Shown here piece after piece: positions 25,518 through 35,760 of a stretch of DNA of 64,000 bases. The notes below the pieces were generated by a model that was not told where the DNA came from, ran no database searches, and worked only from the letters and a program-made list of their open reading frames with translations. The position numbers and the translations under genes were made by a program. How positions within the stretch are numbered: the stretch's first letter is position 1; each line of letters begins with the position of its first letter. The DNA comes from Epiperipatus broadwayi (Eukaryota; Onychophora; Udeonychophora; Euonychophora; Peripatidae), in assembly GCA_028023455.1 (NCBI GenBank), contig JAQFVV010000056.1, positions 6,163,717-6,227,716 on the forward strand, written 5' to 3'.

Positions 25518-26743
25518 ATATGTAATTAGAAATAAAAGTTAGAATTGGAGAGAACAAAAGACACAAATTACCAATCTAGATAAGAGAAAGTAAAAATATT
25601 TCAACTAATTAAAGATGGCAGAATTATGCTGAAAAAAATAGAGACTTTGTAACATAAATTTTGTAAAGAATATATGATTATCAACGGATATTTTGACAAA
25701 CAAAAGATATGCGCAGAAGTCGGAAAACTGGGCCTCTAGAGAGCATAAAAGGCAGAGATCAGTTTGAAGAACATCTTGGTTTAGTTGATATTCTTTTGGT
25801 TGGTTTTGGATTAGAGAATCCAGACCACTCTACGATGAAAAAGTTATTCATACCAGAGTAGACCAGAGCTTTAGCTGACATCATTACCGATGGACACCAG
25901 AGAAGCTTACGCGACTAGCCTATGGAACCAGCACCAAGATCAACTAATAATGAAAGGCCGTAAGCTCAATTCAACCCCGAAAAATTATGCATAGTTATCT
26001 ACTACTGAATTCACAAAACTTACCGGTAAGTAATACTTCATTACTCCTGATAGTGACCAAATTAAACGTTTTCAAACAATTTCTAAAAGTATGTTTAAAC
26101 AATCCCGATAGAGACATTAATTTTCTTGTACAAGAGACATTCATTTTTTTTAAGGAAATTTCTAGAAGAAATTTAGATATGAACAGTAATTGTAAAATTG
26201 TTTTTTATTAATTGATTCACATCTGAGTTGTGTTCTCTCTAATTTACTTGATAAGTAATTTATTTCAAATATTTTTTTAGTCTATTAGAATAAAAATATT
26301 TCTAATACCAATTTTTATTTGTGCGTTATTAATAATAGTTATTATTTTTTATTATTAAATCTATTAGTAGTTTAATAAGATTTAAAAATGTAATTTACCT
26401 TTGCCAATATGTTTGAATAAGCCCAGGAATAATAATCTTAAAAAAAATAATTCTCGTTACGGTATGATGTAATACCGATTAGTTTTAAAGTATTTTTATT
26501 TATTTGTGAGATGTTATATGATTTCAGCGAATTCTTAGGAATTCTGGCGCCCAGATTAAATAAATTAAAAGCTGATTTTGTCAATAGCACAATTCTCAAC
26601 AATTAATAGGCCGAGTTGATCAGGAAATATAGCTATGTTTTTAAAATAGAAATATAACTTTCTTCTTTTTTTGACATAGTTTGATCAACTCACGCACAGT
26701 TTATATTAGTGTGTAGAGACCTAGCAAACCAAAAAATGTTATA

Positions 26744-28519
26744 ATATATATATATTTATTATCCTGTTCGATGCTAATATAACAAGGCAATATTCAAATG
26801 TTTTCAAGTGTATCACAATTAAAATCAGTGTATTCACTTTTCTATACATAATTTTCCTTAATAACTTTATAGGTTATTATAATCTTCAAAACAAATTTTT
26901 TAAAAATATTTATTGATTTATTCGGTATTACATAGTGAGACAAGATTTAAACGTTTCAAGTGTAGTATAACTAAAAATCAGTTTATCCATGTTTTAATCC
27001 AGATAATTTTCCTTGAAAATGACTTTAAAATTTCATTACAATTAACATTTTTTTTTTAACATTATTTATTGATTGTTCTTTCATCCACGGTAAATGTAAC
27101 AACTTTAAGTAATTAGGACATTTTTCAAACATTTTTTTAAAATCTTATTTATACACATTGCAGAGTAAACTTTTAAATGTAAATATTTATTTTTATTTCA
27201 TTTTCATTGGTAAAATAATAACTGTTTAGCAATACTAAGAAGAATTTATCCAATTATATATATGATATCCTTAGCATTTTAATGAATCTGTAATTTTCCA
27301 TTTCTATAGTTAAATAAGTTGGCGCGATAGCAATCTAGCAGACGAGTTTTACTTCTTAATAAAAATAAACAATAAATTCATACATTTTCCTTTTACTTTA
27401 TTAAAATTTAGATGATTTCAAACATGACTTTTTGATTTATTTACTATATATATCATAATATTTTTCTTTGAAATCATCTTGAATTATTTTTTTCTTGACA
27501 TTTTAATTTACAAGCATGAATAGTTTTCTACTAAATAGCAATAATAATAGTGCGAAAATCAACATTGTTAACTTTTTCTTTTAAGTTCAAATAATTTATG
27601 CATCATTCTAAACTCTGAAAATTAACCAATATCAATAAAATATAAATAATTTCTTACTTTTTCTTTAATTGTTCTGTATCTGAAGTAATCTTTATTTAGG
27701 TAAGAACTTTTCCACATGGCTTTCATTTCTATTTTCCAGTATAACTTTCAGGAATCACCAATCGATGGGAAAATGGTGTTTAAAATGATAGCAAGGCTTT
27801 GAGATTTTATTCCATGTTTTTAGATAACAATATACTATAATCCTTATTCAATTAAATTCCAAATTTTTATGATTTTTAGCTTTTTTCCTCCTTATTTTAG
27901 AAGATCAGAGTTGAAGTCTGTTGTTGTTTAGTTCACTTTTCTTATTCACCCCCCCCCCCTACAACTTTGTTAAATTATATATAGCTTGTTTTACAAGGCA
28001 TTGTGGTAATAAATGCACCAATAATCTTAAGTGTGAATATATTAACATTACCCCACCTGGCTTTCCTTTTAATAACTACTCATACTTATTCAAGCCAGCT
28101 TTAGATTAACTACAAAAAAAATATGCTTAAGTAATTGACTATAACCATTTATTTTACAAGTTTTACAAATTTGATTTAATTATTTATTTATTTCAATTGC
28201 TATTCAATAATAATAAAATAGTAATATATTTATCTCCCAATTAATAACAATATTTTTAAATTGTTGTTTTATCCCTAGTTTCAAACCTACACTGGGTTTG
28301 AAATCTCATCTCCACTTAAGCAGATTTCCTAGTGCATTCAAAACAGACTTTATTTAAAGGCCACTTTATTAAGATTTTAATGCTAAATATATCATTATTT
28401 AAAATTTTGGATTATTTAATACAGGGACCTAAATAAAAGGTCACAATATATATATATATATAATTAAAATTACCCCAAATCCAAAATTCAAACAGACCAG
28501 CATAAAAATAATATTAAAA
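26744..28519. other. AT-rich stretch, no gene recognised
   Basis: A (C)9 run at 27950-27958 and a short perfect hairpin (TTTCAAACC, 7-nt loop, GGTTTGAAA) at 28279-28303 are the only structures noted. No sustained reading frame. Confidence 0.5.
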
Positions 28520-28562
28520 CACTACCAAAGGTTTCACTGCTGCAAGCAGACTTCTCAAGTGT
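28518..28562 (-). ncRNA. hammerhead-like hairpin in PLE family A 3' region
   Basis: Reading the minus strand: ACAC, CTTGAGAAG, a CTGC-TT-GCAG hairpin, TGAAACC, TTT, GGTA, GTGT. The pieces fit stem I (ACAC/GTGT), stem II, GAAA, a short stem III (ACC-TTT-GGT) and a UA cleavage-type step. The conserved CTGATGA block is altered, so this is only a candidate or decayed ribozyme. Confidence 0.35.
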
Positions 28563-28768
28563 AAAGAACTATAAAACTACACAATATATATAATATTAAA
28601 CATTACCCACAAATCTATTCACTTCCCATCCACCCTTAATATTAAAAGAACTCTTAAATAAGTTAATTCCTTCAGAATAATAAATTTTCAATAATAAAGA
28701 TTCTTTAATTCTTCTTTTGATTTCATTTCTCTCAAAGAAGACAACCTTAGCTTCATCAAAATCAAGTG

Positions 28769-28769
<1 letters not shown>
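28520..28769 (-). pseudogene. Penelope-like element C-terminal fragment, family A
   Basis: Minus-strand frame from the edge of a TA repeat to a stop at 28596. It begins LDFDEAKVVFFERNE and continues RRIKESLLLK, the last part of a PLE GIY-YIG domain with the catalytic glutamate (compare FDKVKILCIERNN and RKIKEAMLIK in the 802-codon element). Everything upstream is missing and replaced by (TA)n. A 3' region of at least ~75 bp follows, with a hairpin-GAAAC motif. The longer frame through the TA repeat (YIYIYI) is not real. Confidence 0.75.

Positions 28770-28847
<78 letters not shown>
28770..28847. repeat. (TA)n microsatellite between two PLEs
   Basis: About 78 bp of uninterrupted TA separating the broken family A fragment from the left inverted arm of PLE B. 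Another TA run lies at the right end of PLE B (31284-31300). Confidence 0.95.
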
Positions 28848-28848
<1 letters not shown>

Positions 28849-28870
28849 CAAACTAACCAAAGGAAATACA

Positions 28871-29478
28871 TATAAAAACAAAAAGACTTATAAGTCCAAT
28901 AAATAATATTATATTTCAACCAGAGGACTGGTTTTCATCAGAAAGAAAAAATACACAGTAAAATAGCGATAATCAAAAATTACAGATTTGGTAAAAGATT
29001 AAAAATTTAACAAACCCTCTTGATTGGTCACAAAATCTAACACAGAATATCTACCCAATCAATGACAAAATTCAAACAAAAAAAAAAAAAAAAACTACAT
29101 TCCCTCCTAATCAAGCTTAAATTCTATTTAAATTAAAATAAATATAAAAATAAAAAATCCAAAATTAAAAAATACATATGTGCATACATACAAAAATTAG
29201 ACTATGCTCACATACAAAAAATAGCTGTGCTCACATTAATATTCATTAAAAACTAAAATACTTATACATTTTAATCAAAAATTATAGTTAGTGCAAAGTA
29301 CAATAATTTATAATAACTAATTATTTATCTATAAACCAATTAAACACAGATATTAAACATCCATATAACCAATCTTTACATAAAAAAACCCATATAAGAA
29401 AATTTTCACATAAAAAACACACATATAGAAATCATTTAGGAGACCAGGTAACCCAGAGATGTAATAGTTCCAGTGTTT
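28871..29478 (-). repeat. left inverted arm of PLE B
   Basis: Inverted copy of 30681-31287. It includes an antisense copy of the last codons and stop of the element's ORF (GAGACCAGGTAACCC near 29441) and of the hammerhead-like motif (TCATCAG at 28935-28941, TTTC at 28914-28917). Confidence 0.9.
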
Positions 29479-29498
29479 TTACTTTTGATTCTAGATAA

Positions 29499-30723
29499 TA
29501 TTTCCAGAAACAAGGTACTGCAATGGATACAAAGATAGCACCAAGTTATGCGAATATTTTTATGTCAAAACTAGAGTCCTGTATACTTGATAATGCTAAG
29601 CTGAAACCTCACACTTGGCTTAGATATATAGATGACATTTTCATGATATGGTCACATAGTGAAGTTGAACTTCATAATTTTTTAAGTTATTTAAATAATT
29701 TTAATAAACATATTAATTTCACAATGAATTTTTCAAAATCAATTGCTCATTTTCTTGATGTTGAAGTTATTTACACTAATAGAGTTCTTACTACTACTGT
29801 ATATAGGAAACCAACTGATAATAACCGCTATCTACATTTTTATAGTAACCATCCTAAACATTTAAAGGCTAATATTCCTTATAGTCAATTTTTAAGGATG
29901 AAGAGGATTTGTAATGATGAGAAATTTCTTCAACAAAATAATAGTATTTTATATAATAGATTGCTCAATATGAGGTATCCTAAGACATTGTTGGATAATG
30001 CAGTAAGGAGATCTTCTTTAATTGATAGAAAGAAACTTCTTTTATCTGAAAAGAGTAAAAAACAATTAGATGTTCCACCATTGGTTCTTACTTTTAATAG
30101 AGATTTACCTAATATTAACCGGATATTGGCGAAACATTTTTAACATATTACAGTCCACAGATTATTTAAAATCTATTTTTTCTGATCCACCTAAGGTTGT
30201 ATATCGAAAACATAGATCACTTAGAGATATACTTGTCAAAACAAATTTTATTAGTAGTTCTGTACAGGAAAAAGGATGTTCTCCATGTGAGGATAAAAGA
30301 TGTTTTACATGTAAACATATTGTTGTGACAAAAGTGGTCTTTAGTACTAAGAATCGTAATTTTAAATGGTATATTCCTAATTATGTTACATGTAAAAGTG
30401 TTAATTTGATATATTTGATAGAGTGTAGTAGATGTTTAAACCAGTATATAGGTGAGTCAGCAAATAGTTTACATGTCAGAATGACTAATCATAGATTTGA
30501 CATTTTGCATAAGAATAAAGATAGACCGGTTTCAAAACATTTTAACTTACCGAATCATTCAATTGATGATTTAAGAGTAGTAATTCTTCAGGAAGGTTTT
30601 TCTTCTACAAGGGAGAGGAAACAAAAGGAGAGTTTTTTTATTTTTAAATTCAAGACCTTAGAACCACATGGATTGAATTTAAACACTGGAACTATTACAT
30701 CTCTGGGTTACCTGGTCTCCTAA
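29499..30723 (+). pseudogene. Penelope-like RT (motif B onward) plus GIY-YIG, one frameshift
   Basis: The recognisable protein starts at FQKQGTAMDTKIAPSYAN, RT motif B. It continues with RYIDDIFMIW (catalytic motif C, about 29620-29650) and AHFLDVEVIY, then the thumb. The frame stops at 30143. Homology resumes in another frame at about 30144 (ILQSTDYLKSIF) after a T5 run, so a one-base indel there is the likely break. The second part has a cysteine cluster (CSPCEDKRCFTC), the GIY-YIG core (LIYLIECSRC, QYIGES, RMTNH), the RKQKESFFI glutamate block, and a stop at 30723. Motifs 1 to A are absent, so this copy cannot be an active RT. The cysteine linker separates it from the 802-codon family. Confidence 0.85.
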
Positions 30724-31287
30724 ATGATTTTTATATGTGTGTTTTTTATGTGAAAATTTTCTTATATGAGGTTTTTTTTGTAAAGATTGGTTATGTGGAT
30801 GTTTAATATCTGTGTTTAATTGGTTTATAGATAAATAATTAGTTATTATAAATTATTGTACTTTGCACTAACTATAATTTTTGATTAAAATGTATAAGTA
30901 TTTTAGTTTTTAATGAATATTAATGTGAGCACAGCTATTTTTTGTATGTGAGCATAGTCTAATTTTTGTATGTATGCACATATGTATATTTTAATTTTGG
31001 ATTTTTTATTTTTATATTTATTTTAATTTAAATAGAATTTAAGCTTGATTAGGAGGAAATGTAGTTTTTTTTTTTTTTGTTTGAATTTTGTCATTGATTG
31101 GGTAGATATTCTGTGTTAGATTTTGTGACCAATCAGGGGGGTTTTGTTAAATTTTTAATCTTTTACCAAATCTGTAATTTTTGATTATCGCCATTTTACT
31201 GTGTATTTTTTTCTTTCTGATGAAAACCAGTCCTCTGGTTGAAATATAATATTATTTATTGGATTTATAAGTCTTTTTTTGTTTATA
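30681..31287 (+). repeat. right inverted arm / 3' region of PLE B
   Basis: Contains the final codons, the stop at 30723 and the 3' region. Perfect or near-perfect reverse complement of the left arm apart from small indels (for example in the T-rich run near 31066 and at the GGGGGG near 31136). Confidence 0.9.
31205..31262 (+). ncRNA. hammerhead-like motif in PLE B 3' region
   Basis: CTGATGA at 31217-31223 matches the first core block exactly. A perfect 6 bp stem II (AACCAG, TCCT loop, CTGGTT) follows after one extra A, then GAAAT at 31241-31245. ATA-TAA-TAT can form a short stem III followed by T. Stem I is weak (one or two pairs). The inverted arm carries the same motif on the minus strand. 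Hammerhead ribozymes are known in PLE terminal repeats, which makes this reading plausible. Confidence 0.45.
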
Positions 31288-31399
31288 TATATATATATTA
31301 TTAATCAATGTCTGTATTCCAATTATAATAAAATATATATAATTATTCAAAACAATACCATAATTAATACAGTAAAACAATATTTTAAAAACCAAATAT

Positions 31400-31445
31400 A
31401 ATAGAAGTACTTTCAACTATCTATGTAGTCGTTATCAACTAGATT
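31400..31445 (-). ncRNA. hammerhead-like hairpin in PLE family C 3' region
   Basis: On the minus strand about 60 nt after the 802-codon ORF: GTTGATAACGACT, a loop, ATAGTT, GAAAGTACTTC. The GAAA followed by self-complementary AGTACT and a U-Y step, after an imperfect hairpin, matches the arrangement at the other PLE 3' ends. The first core block is degenerate. Confidence 0.3.
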
Positions 31446-31500
31446 CAAATTGTATGAGAAAAAGCATTACAAATGTAAACAAAAAGTAATATGTCATACA

Positions 31501-33909
31501 TCAATTTTCCCACAATTCATTAATTTTTATATTGGCAGCCTGTCTGTTTATCAAATGTTGCTTTTCACTTTTTATTAACATAGCTTCTTTAATTTTGCGT
31601 TTATTATTATTTCTTTCAATACACAAAATCTTAACTTTATCAAAATCAAAATCAAAACCATAATTACATGTTACATTATGATCAAAAAATACTGATGGTG
31701 ATACATCATCATTTCTAACATTCTCTTGTCTTGATTTTTGTACTCGTTTATATAACAACAAATGCTCCTTTGATCTTTTCTCCAATGTACATCGAGATTC
31801 CCCAATATATGCCTTTCCACAAACACACAGCCATTTATATATTGCACAACTTTGATTTAAAATATCACATCTATTTTTTGAATTATTTATTAATCTATTT
31901 AAATTAGGAGTAGTATAAAATGCAACTCGACATATATTTTTATATATCTGTTTTATAAATTTCACTTGTTCATTACAAATAAATGGTATTGATATCCAAG
32001 TATATTTTATTTTATCAATATCTATAGCACTTAAAATATTTCTATTATTATTAAACTTAGTAACAATATTATAAATTAATTTATGATCATATCCAACATT
32101 TAACAAATCCATAGTAAATACATTTATGTTACTTATTTTATCAGAACTATATTTACATAATTTATTATTCCTAAATAAAAATGATTTTAAACTGGATAAT
32201 TTATGTGCTATTGGCACATTTGAATACCAAGGAATATATCCTCTTTTTTCAATATCTTTTATTACCATACAATAATCTAATTTATTTTTATTATGAGTAA
32301 CTTTAATATCTAAATACTGAATTGACATTTTTTCTTCAAAAGATTTACTCCATTTTAAACCTTCTAAACTATTTAATTCATTGAATAACATATTTATGAT
32401 ATCTAAACTTCCACAAACAAAAACATCATCAACATACCTGTAATAAATTTTAATACCTTGGTAATATATATTATTATTAAGAATTATATCTTCATATCTT
32501 GATACTACAAAACTACATATTTGTGAAACTACAGGAAGTCCCATAGGCCATCCGTTATCCATTTTATAATAATTTTCATTAAACATAGCATATATATTTT
32601 TATCAATAAAATATAATACATCATTTACAAATTTTACTTTCTTAGCATCAACTTTTTTTAACATCAAAGCATCTAATATAATTTTTATAGATTTTAATCT
32701 ATCTATTGAACCGTACATCTCACATATATCAAATGTACAAATACTATCATTATTATTAATATTAATATTATGAATTTTCTTTACAAAATCAAACGATGAA
32801 CTAATAGTATATTTTCCAAATCCAAGAACATCTTTTAATAATGTTTCTATAAATCTACAAGTTTCATAGTAAAATGATCCACCAAAGTCAATCATTAATC
32901 TTAAAGGTTTATCTTGTTTATGTAGTTTAATATTCGAAAAAATCCTAGGACAAATTGCAGCAGATGGATAAAGACGATAATATGTATGAGCATCTATATA
33001 TTTATTCTTTTTAGCTTTTTTTAAAATATCATCAATAAACTTTACACGTAAATTTTCAATATTTATTTTTCCAATCTTTATAAATTTAAGCTTTTCCATT
33101 TGAATTACAACTTTATCGTAGTAATCAAGTTTTGACATAAGACATAACCTCAACCCCTTATCTTCTTTTAAACAAACAAGATCGTTATCATGAATAAACT
33201 TTTTAAATGTAAATATATGCGAATTCCAATTGCAATTAACTCTGTTTTTAAATTTCTTAACGTTAACTTTTTGTATTAATTCATTTGATACTTCAGGAGA
33301 ACATTTAATTACACTAAAAGAATGTTCAATAGCAACTTTTAACTCTAAATTACTATCCACCCACATACCACCAACGTATTTAGAACCATAATTCAAAATA
33401 TATTCGTGTTGAAAATCAATATTCATGTTAGATAAATTGACATAGTTACCATTTTTTCTCCTATTTACATTTTTATTATATAGAAACGTAATTTTACGAT
33501 CAAATTTTTTATAAATTTTTATGTAGTAGTTATTAAAATAATATTGACATTGACTTTTATAATTAAACCATTCATCAACATCATGAAGATTAATAAAATA
33601 ATTTAAATACTTTAAATATTTACGCTGATTAAATAAAAAACATTTGCATTGACAAATTATATTCCATAAAATAATCATTTTAATATCTTGTATTTTAGTA
33701 TCTGGCAAATTGCATTCCTTATTGATTTTAACGTTGCAACAATTTGGGAAAATATGACTCATTTTACAATTATATAAAAATTGTAATCTACCTTTTAGAC
33801 GTAATCTTAGACATCTTTTAAGATGACTGTAGGGTTTAAATCTGGCAAAAAGGAGTGATAGGATGTAACTAGGTGAAATGGATATGACAGGGTAAATATT
33901 CCATTTCAT
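31501..33909 (-). CDS. Penelope-like retroelement polyprotein: reverse transcriptase + GIY-YIG endonuclease, intact
   Basis: An uninterrupted 802-codon frame. The N-terminal ~290 residues are basic and poorly conserved. RT blocks follow: IKLHKQDKPLRLMID (~residue 325); CTFDICEMYGSI, motif A with the first catalytic aspartate (~390); GWPMGLPVVSQ, motif B (~453); RYVDDVFV, motif C with the aspartate pair (~490); and IQYLDIKV (~535). The GIY-YIG endonuclease is at ~685-795: AIYKWLCVCGKAYIGES, a catalytic arginine in EKRSKEH and a glutamate in RKIKEAMLI. All expected catalytic residues are present. In known PLEs the enzyme nicks target DNA and copies element RNA onto it. The start is the first ATG of the frame; later ATGs are possible. 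Composition is very I/N/K-rich. This is the best candidate for a recently active element here. Confidence 0.9.
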   Translation of the reverse strand: MKWNIYPVISISPSYILSLLFARFKPYSHLKRCLRLRLKGRLQFLYNCKMSHIFPNCCNVKINKECNLPDTKIQDIKMIILWNIICQCKCFLFNQRKYLKYLNYFINLHDVDEWFNYKSQCQYYFNNYYIKIYKKFDRKITFLYNKNVNRRKNGNYVNLSNMNIDFQHEYILNYGSKYVGGMWVDSNLELKVAIEHSFSVIKCSPEVSNELIQKVNVKKFKNRVNCNWNSHIFTFKKFIHDNDLVCLKEDKGLRLCLMSKLDYYDKVVIQMEKLKFIKIGKINIENLRVKFIDDILKKAKKNKYIDAHTYYRLYPSAAICPRIFSNIKLHKQDKPLRLMIDFGGSFYYETCRFIETLLKDVLGFGKYTISSSFDFVKKIHNININNNDSICTFDICEMYGSIDRLKSIKIILDALMLKKVDAKKVKFVNDVLYFIDKNIYAMFNENYYKMDNGWPMGLPVVSQICSFVVSRYEDIILNNNIYYQGIKIYYRYVDDVFVCGSLDIINMLFNELNSLEGLKWSKSFEEKMSIQYLDIKVTHNKNKLDYCMVIKDIEKRGYIPWYSNVPIAHKLSSLKSFLFRNNKLCKYSSDKISNINVFTMDLLNVGYDHKLIYNIVTKFNNNRNILSAIDIDKIKYTWISIPFICNEQVKFIKQIYKNICRVAFYTTPNLNRLINNSKNRCDILNQSCAIYKWLCVCGKAYIGESRCTLEKRSKEHLLLYKRVQKSRQENVRNDDVSPSVFFDHNVTCNYGFDFDFDKVKILCIERNNNKRKIKEAMLIKSEKQHLINRQAANIKINELWEN

Positions 33910-34539
33910 ATCACCAATTAAAAAAAAATGATTCTACATATACCTAATACAATAAATACAAATATGGATCCAAGGCAGAGTCAAATAACAGTGAAATGAA
34001 GAGGGTTATTTTACTACCCTGCTTAACCAAATTCTTAATATAGCACTTTATTAATGAATGATCCCATTTCACTGTGTCAAACCTCAATTTCTACCTATTG
34101 ATTTCTAGCACACTTATTGGTTCGGCTCACAATTAGAAGTGATTATATTAGTATGGTTAGTTAATATGTAGCTACAAAGATTAATGCCCTTGTGATGTAT
34201 TAGATACCTTATTATTTATATGGAGTTAGGGGACAGATCCACAAATGGTTTAAGACCATTTTGTTTATATTGGATCTGGGGTCATATCTATAAATGGTCT
34301 AATACTGCAGACATAATACATTCCAATTAGGGTACCCTGGTCTTTCATTATTACGATAATTCTGATAGGAAGAACTTCCTATATTCCCTTACATGTTTAT
34401 TGCTGGGTTGTGGAGTTTGAAACCAATACTTGATCACTCTCATAGAAAATATGCAAGTCTCTTCCCCACTCTTCCTCCTCATGGTTACTCTTTCCAAATT
34501 AGCTCCAACCATATATTTGTCCTCATTTGCTTTAAAGGC
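33910..34539. other. region upstream of the intact PLE ORF
   Basis: No inverted copy of the family C 3' end and no hammerhead-like motif were found here, so a 5' terminal repeat of the element is not visible. The 34100-34440 part is slightly GC-richer but non-coding by eye. Confidence 0.4.
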
Positions 34540-35760
34540 AAAATTTTTTGACAGGAGGGAAATTTTAATTAGAGGCTGGCACAGTCAGCCATAATGGAGA
34601 TGCAATGGAACAAACTCAGTATACTCATTCCTAGTGTCACTGATATAGTTGAGGATTCCTTTGGTTTGGTTAACACAACCTCAATGATTTGCTCCCAGTT
34701 GTGTTCTGCAGTCAGTTTATTTTCCTTGCAACCCTATTTTGGTCACCATCTCTTGGTTGTTGAAATCTCGGTGAGTGTTATGGACGTACTTCAAATTTTG
34801 GGAATTCAATTTTCCATACCTTCTCTGGAAGACCCTTAGTAAATGAATCCTCTGTGCTCTCCTCAAAACTCCTAGGCATATTATCCGATACTTCTTTTCC
34901 TCAACCTGGAAATTTTGCAAAGGCTTATCTGGTCCACTAACAATAGGTCCACCTCCTGCTTCATTCTTAGAATCCTTATCATCTACCATCTTGAGTTTAG
35001 TTTGTAGATTCATTTGACCTGGCTTATCATTCCCTTTAATGGACACCATCTCCACTGATCCTATAGGATATATGCTATCCCTTTGGGTGCTCTCCTTTCT
35101 TCCCTTTACTTCCACTATCTCTTCCTCTAATTACTGGGTTCTAACAATATTCTACATTCTACCCTGGGTGGCCACATTATTGTTGTGCATTAAGATTTCT
35201 TTCAACTCATACAGGTGGTCTCCTATTCCTTCTTGAGCCTTTCACACATCTTTAACAACCTCTTGCAACTCCTTTAGTTTCTCTTTCATATCTTTAATTT
35301 CCTTTATTATGTACTTTATAGTCATTTCCTATTTTTCAGCTTTATCCCTTCTGGTTTCATATGCTTCCCTTGGTGTTGGTATAGCTTTGGTGGTTTCTTT
35401 GAAACTTTCTGCCCTAAGCTCCATCAATTTCTGACTTCTTTCTACACAATTTTCTTGACCAGCTGATTTTATTTCCTCCAGGTTCCGCATCAGTTTTTTG
35501 CCAATCATTTGATCTCTTTTTTGATCTATAGCTTTTAATATGACCTTAATTTTTAACTTGCTCTTGTGTTTTCTATCCTCTATATCTAAAAGATCCTTCT
35601 GGTTTCTAGCCTTTACCTGTATAATTGCTATTTCCCCACATTTCTTGCAAGGCTATGACTAACTCATCTTGATTTTCCATGATTTCCCTTATGGGTTCCT
35701 TGTGGAATACCCTAGATGGTTCTTGGAAGTATCCTGAGCTTATCCATTGGCTCATTCTGT
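34540..35760 (-). pseudogene. decayed coding relic, lysine/glutamate-rich (coiled-coil-like)
   Basis: GC-richer than its surroundings. One minus-strand frame from about 35655 to 34717 reads as protein with only a handful of stops over ~310 codons: CGEIAIIQVKARNQKD, KKLMRNLEEIKSA, IKDMKEKLKELQEVVKDV, and a 132-codon clean stretch (35115-34717). Upstream (35760-35655, EPIREIMENQDELVIALQEM) and downstream (34716-34560, HNWEQIIEVVLTKPKES, ending in a stop) the reading continues in other frames, as after indels. The E/K-rich heptad-like middle suggests a coiled coil, as in many LINE ORF1 or gag-like proteins. I do not recognise the family; a processed or decayed host gene is an alternative. Confidence 0.5.

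Larger units (their letters stand above)
24534..25519 (-). mobile_element. 5'-truncated Penelope-like element, family E copy 1
   Basis: A 986 bp insertion in the 3' LTR bounded by a 12 bp target duplication, oriented with its 3' end at the left. It contains the end of the PLE reverse transcriptase, the GIY-YIG endonuclease, a stop, and a ~190 bp 3' region with a hairpin-GAAA motif at 24626-24668. A second copy of the same family lies at 38545-39165. Confidence 0.85.
22251..26743 (+). mobile_element. non-autonomous LTR retroelement with nested PLE
   Basis: Two direct copies of a ~1.38 kb sequence (22251-23628 and 24373-26743, the latter interrupted by an insertion at 24534-25519) flank a 744 bp interior. 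The LTR starts TGTAACGTT and ends AACGTTATA or AATGTTATA, a short imperfect terminal inversion. Right after the first copy comes TGGTGACCCAAC, positioned like a tRNA primer-binding site. Both outer ends abut (TA)n, consistent with insertion into a TA repeat. The interior has no gag, protease, RT or integrase, so the element must have relied on proteins supplied in trans. The LTRs differ at only a few places by eye, suggesting a fairly recent insertion. Confidence 0.8.
24373..26743 (+). repeat. 3' long terminal repeat, interrupted by PLE
   Basis: Matches the 5' LTR on both sides of a ~1 kb insertion. The duplicated word ATGTAATTAGAA lies at 24522-24533 and 25520-25531 but occurs once in the 5' LTR at the corresponding place. 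Net LTR length without the insertion is about 1.37 kb. The LTR ends at AATGTTATA and is followed by (TA)n. Confidence 0.8.
28871..31287 (+). mobile_element. Penelope-like element B with inverted terminal copies
   Basis: The left 608 bp (28871-29478) are the near-identical reverse complement of the right ~607 bp (30681-31287). The repeated sequence is the element's own 3' end: the last ~14 codons including the stop, plus the ~560 bp 3' region. The left arm joins directly to the RT at about motif B, so the 5' part of the RT is missing. Penelope elements are known for terminal repeats that may be inverted and for such rearranged insertions. Arm identity is very high by eye, implying a young event. 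Both ends adjoin (TA)n. Confidence 0.85.

Noticed and set aside
28596-28919. 107-codon minus-strand frame with a YIYIYI repeat
   Set aside because: The middle is translated (TA)n and the first part lies in the inverted arm of PLE B. Only the last ~57 codons are real PLE remnant and are annotated as such.
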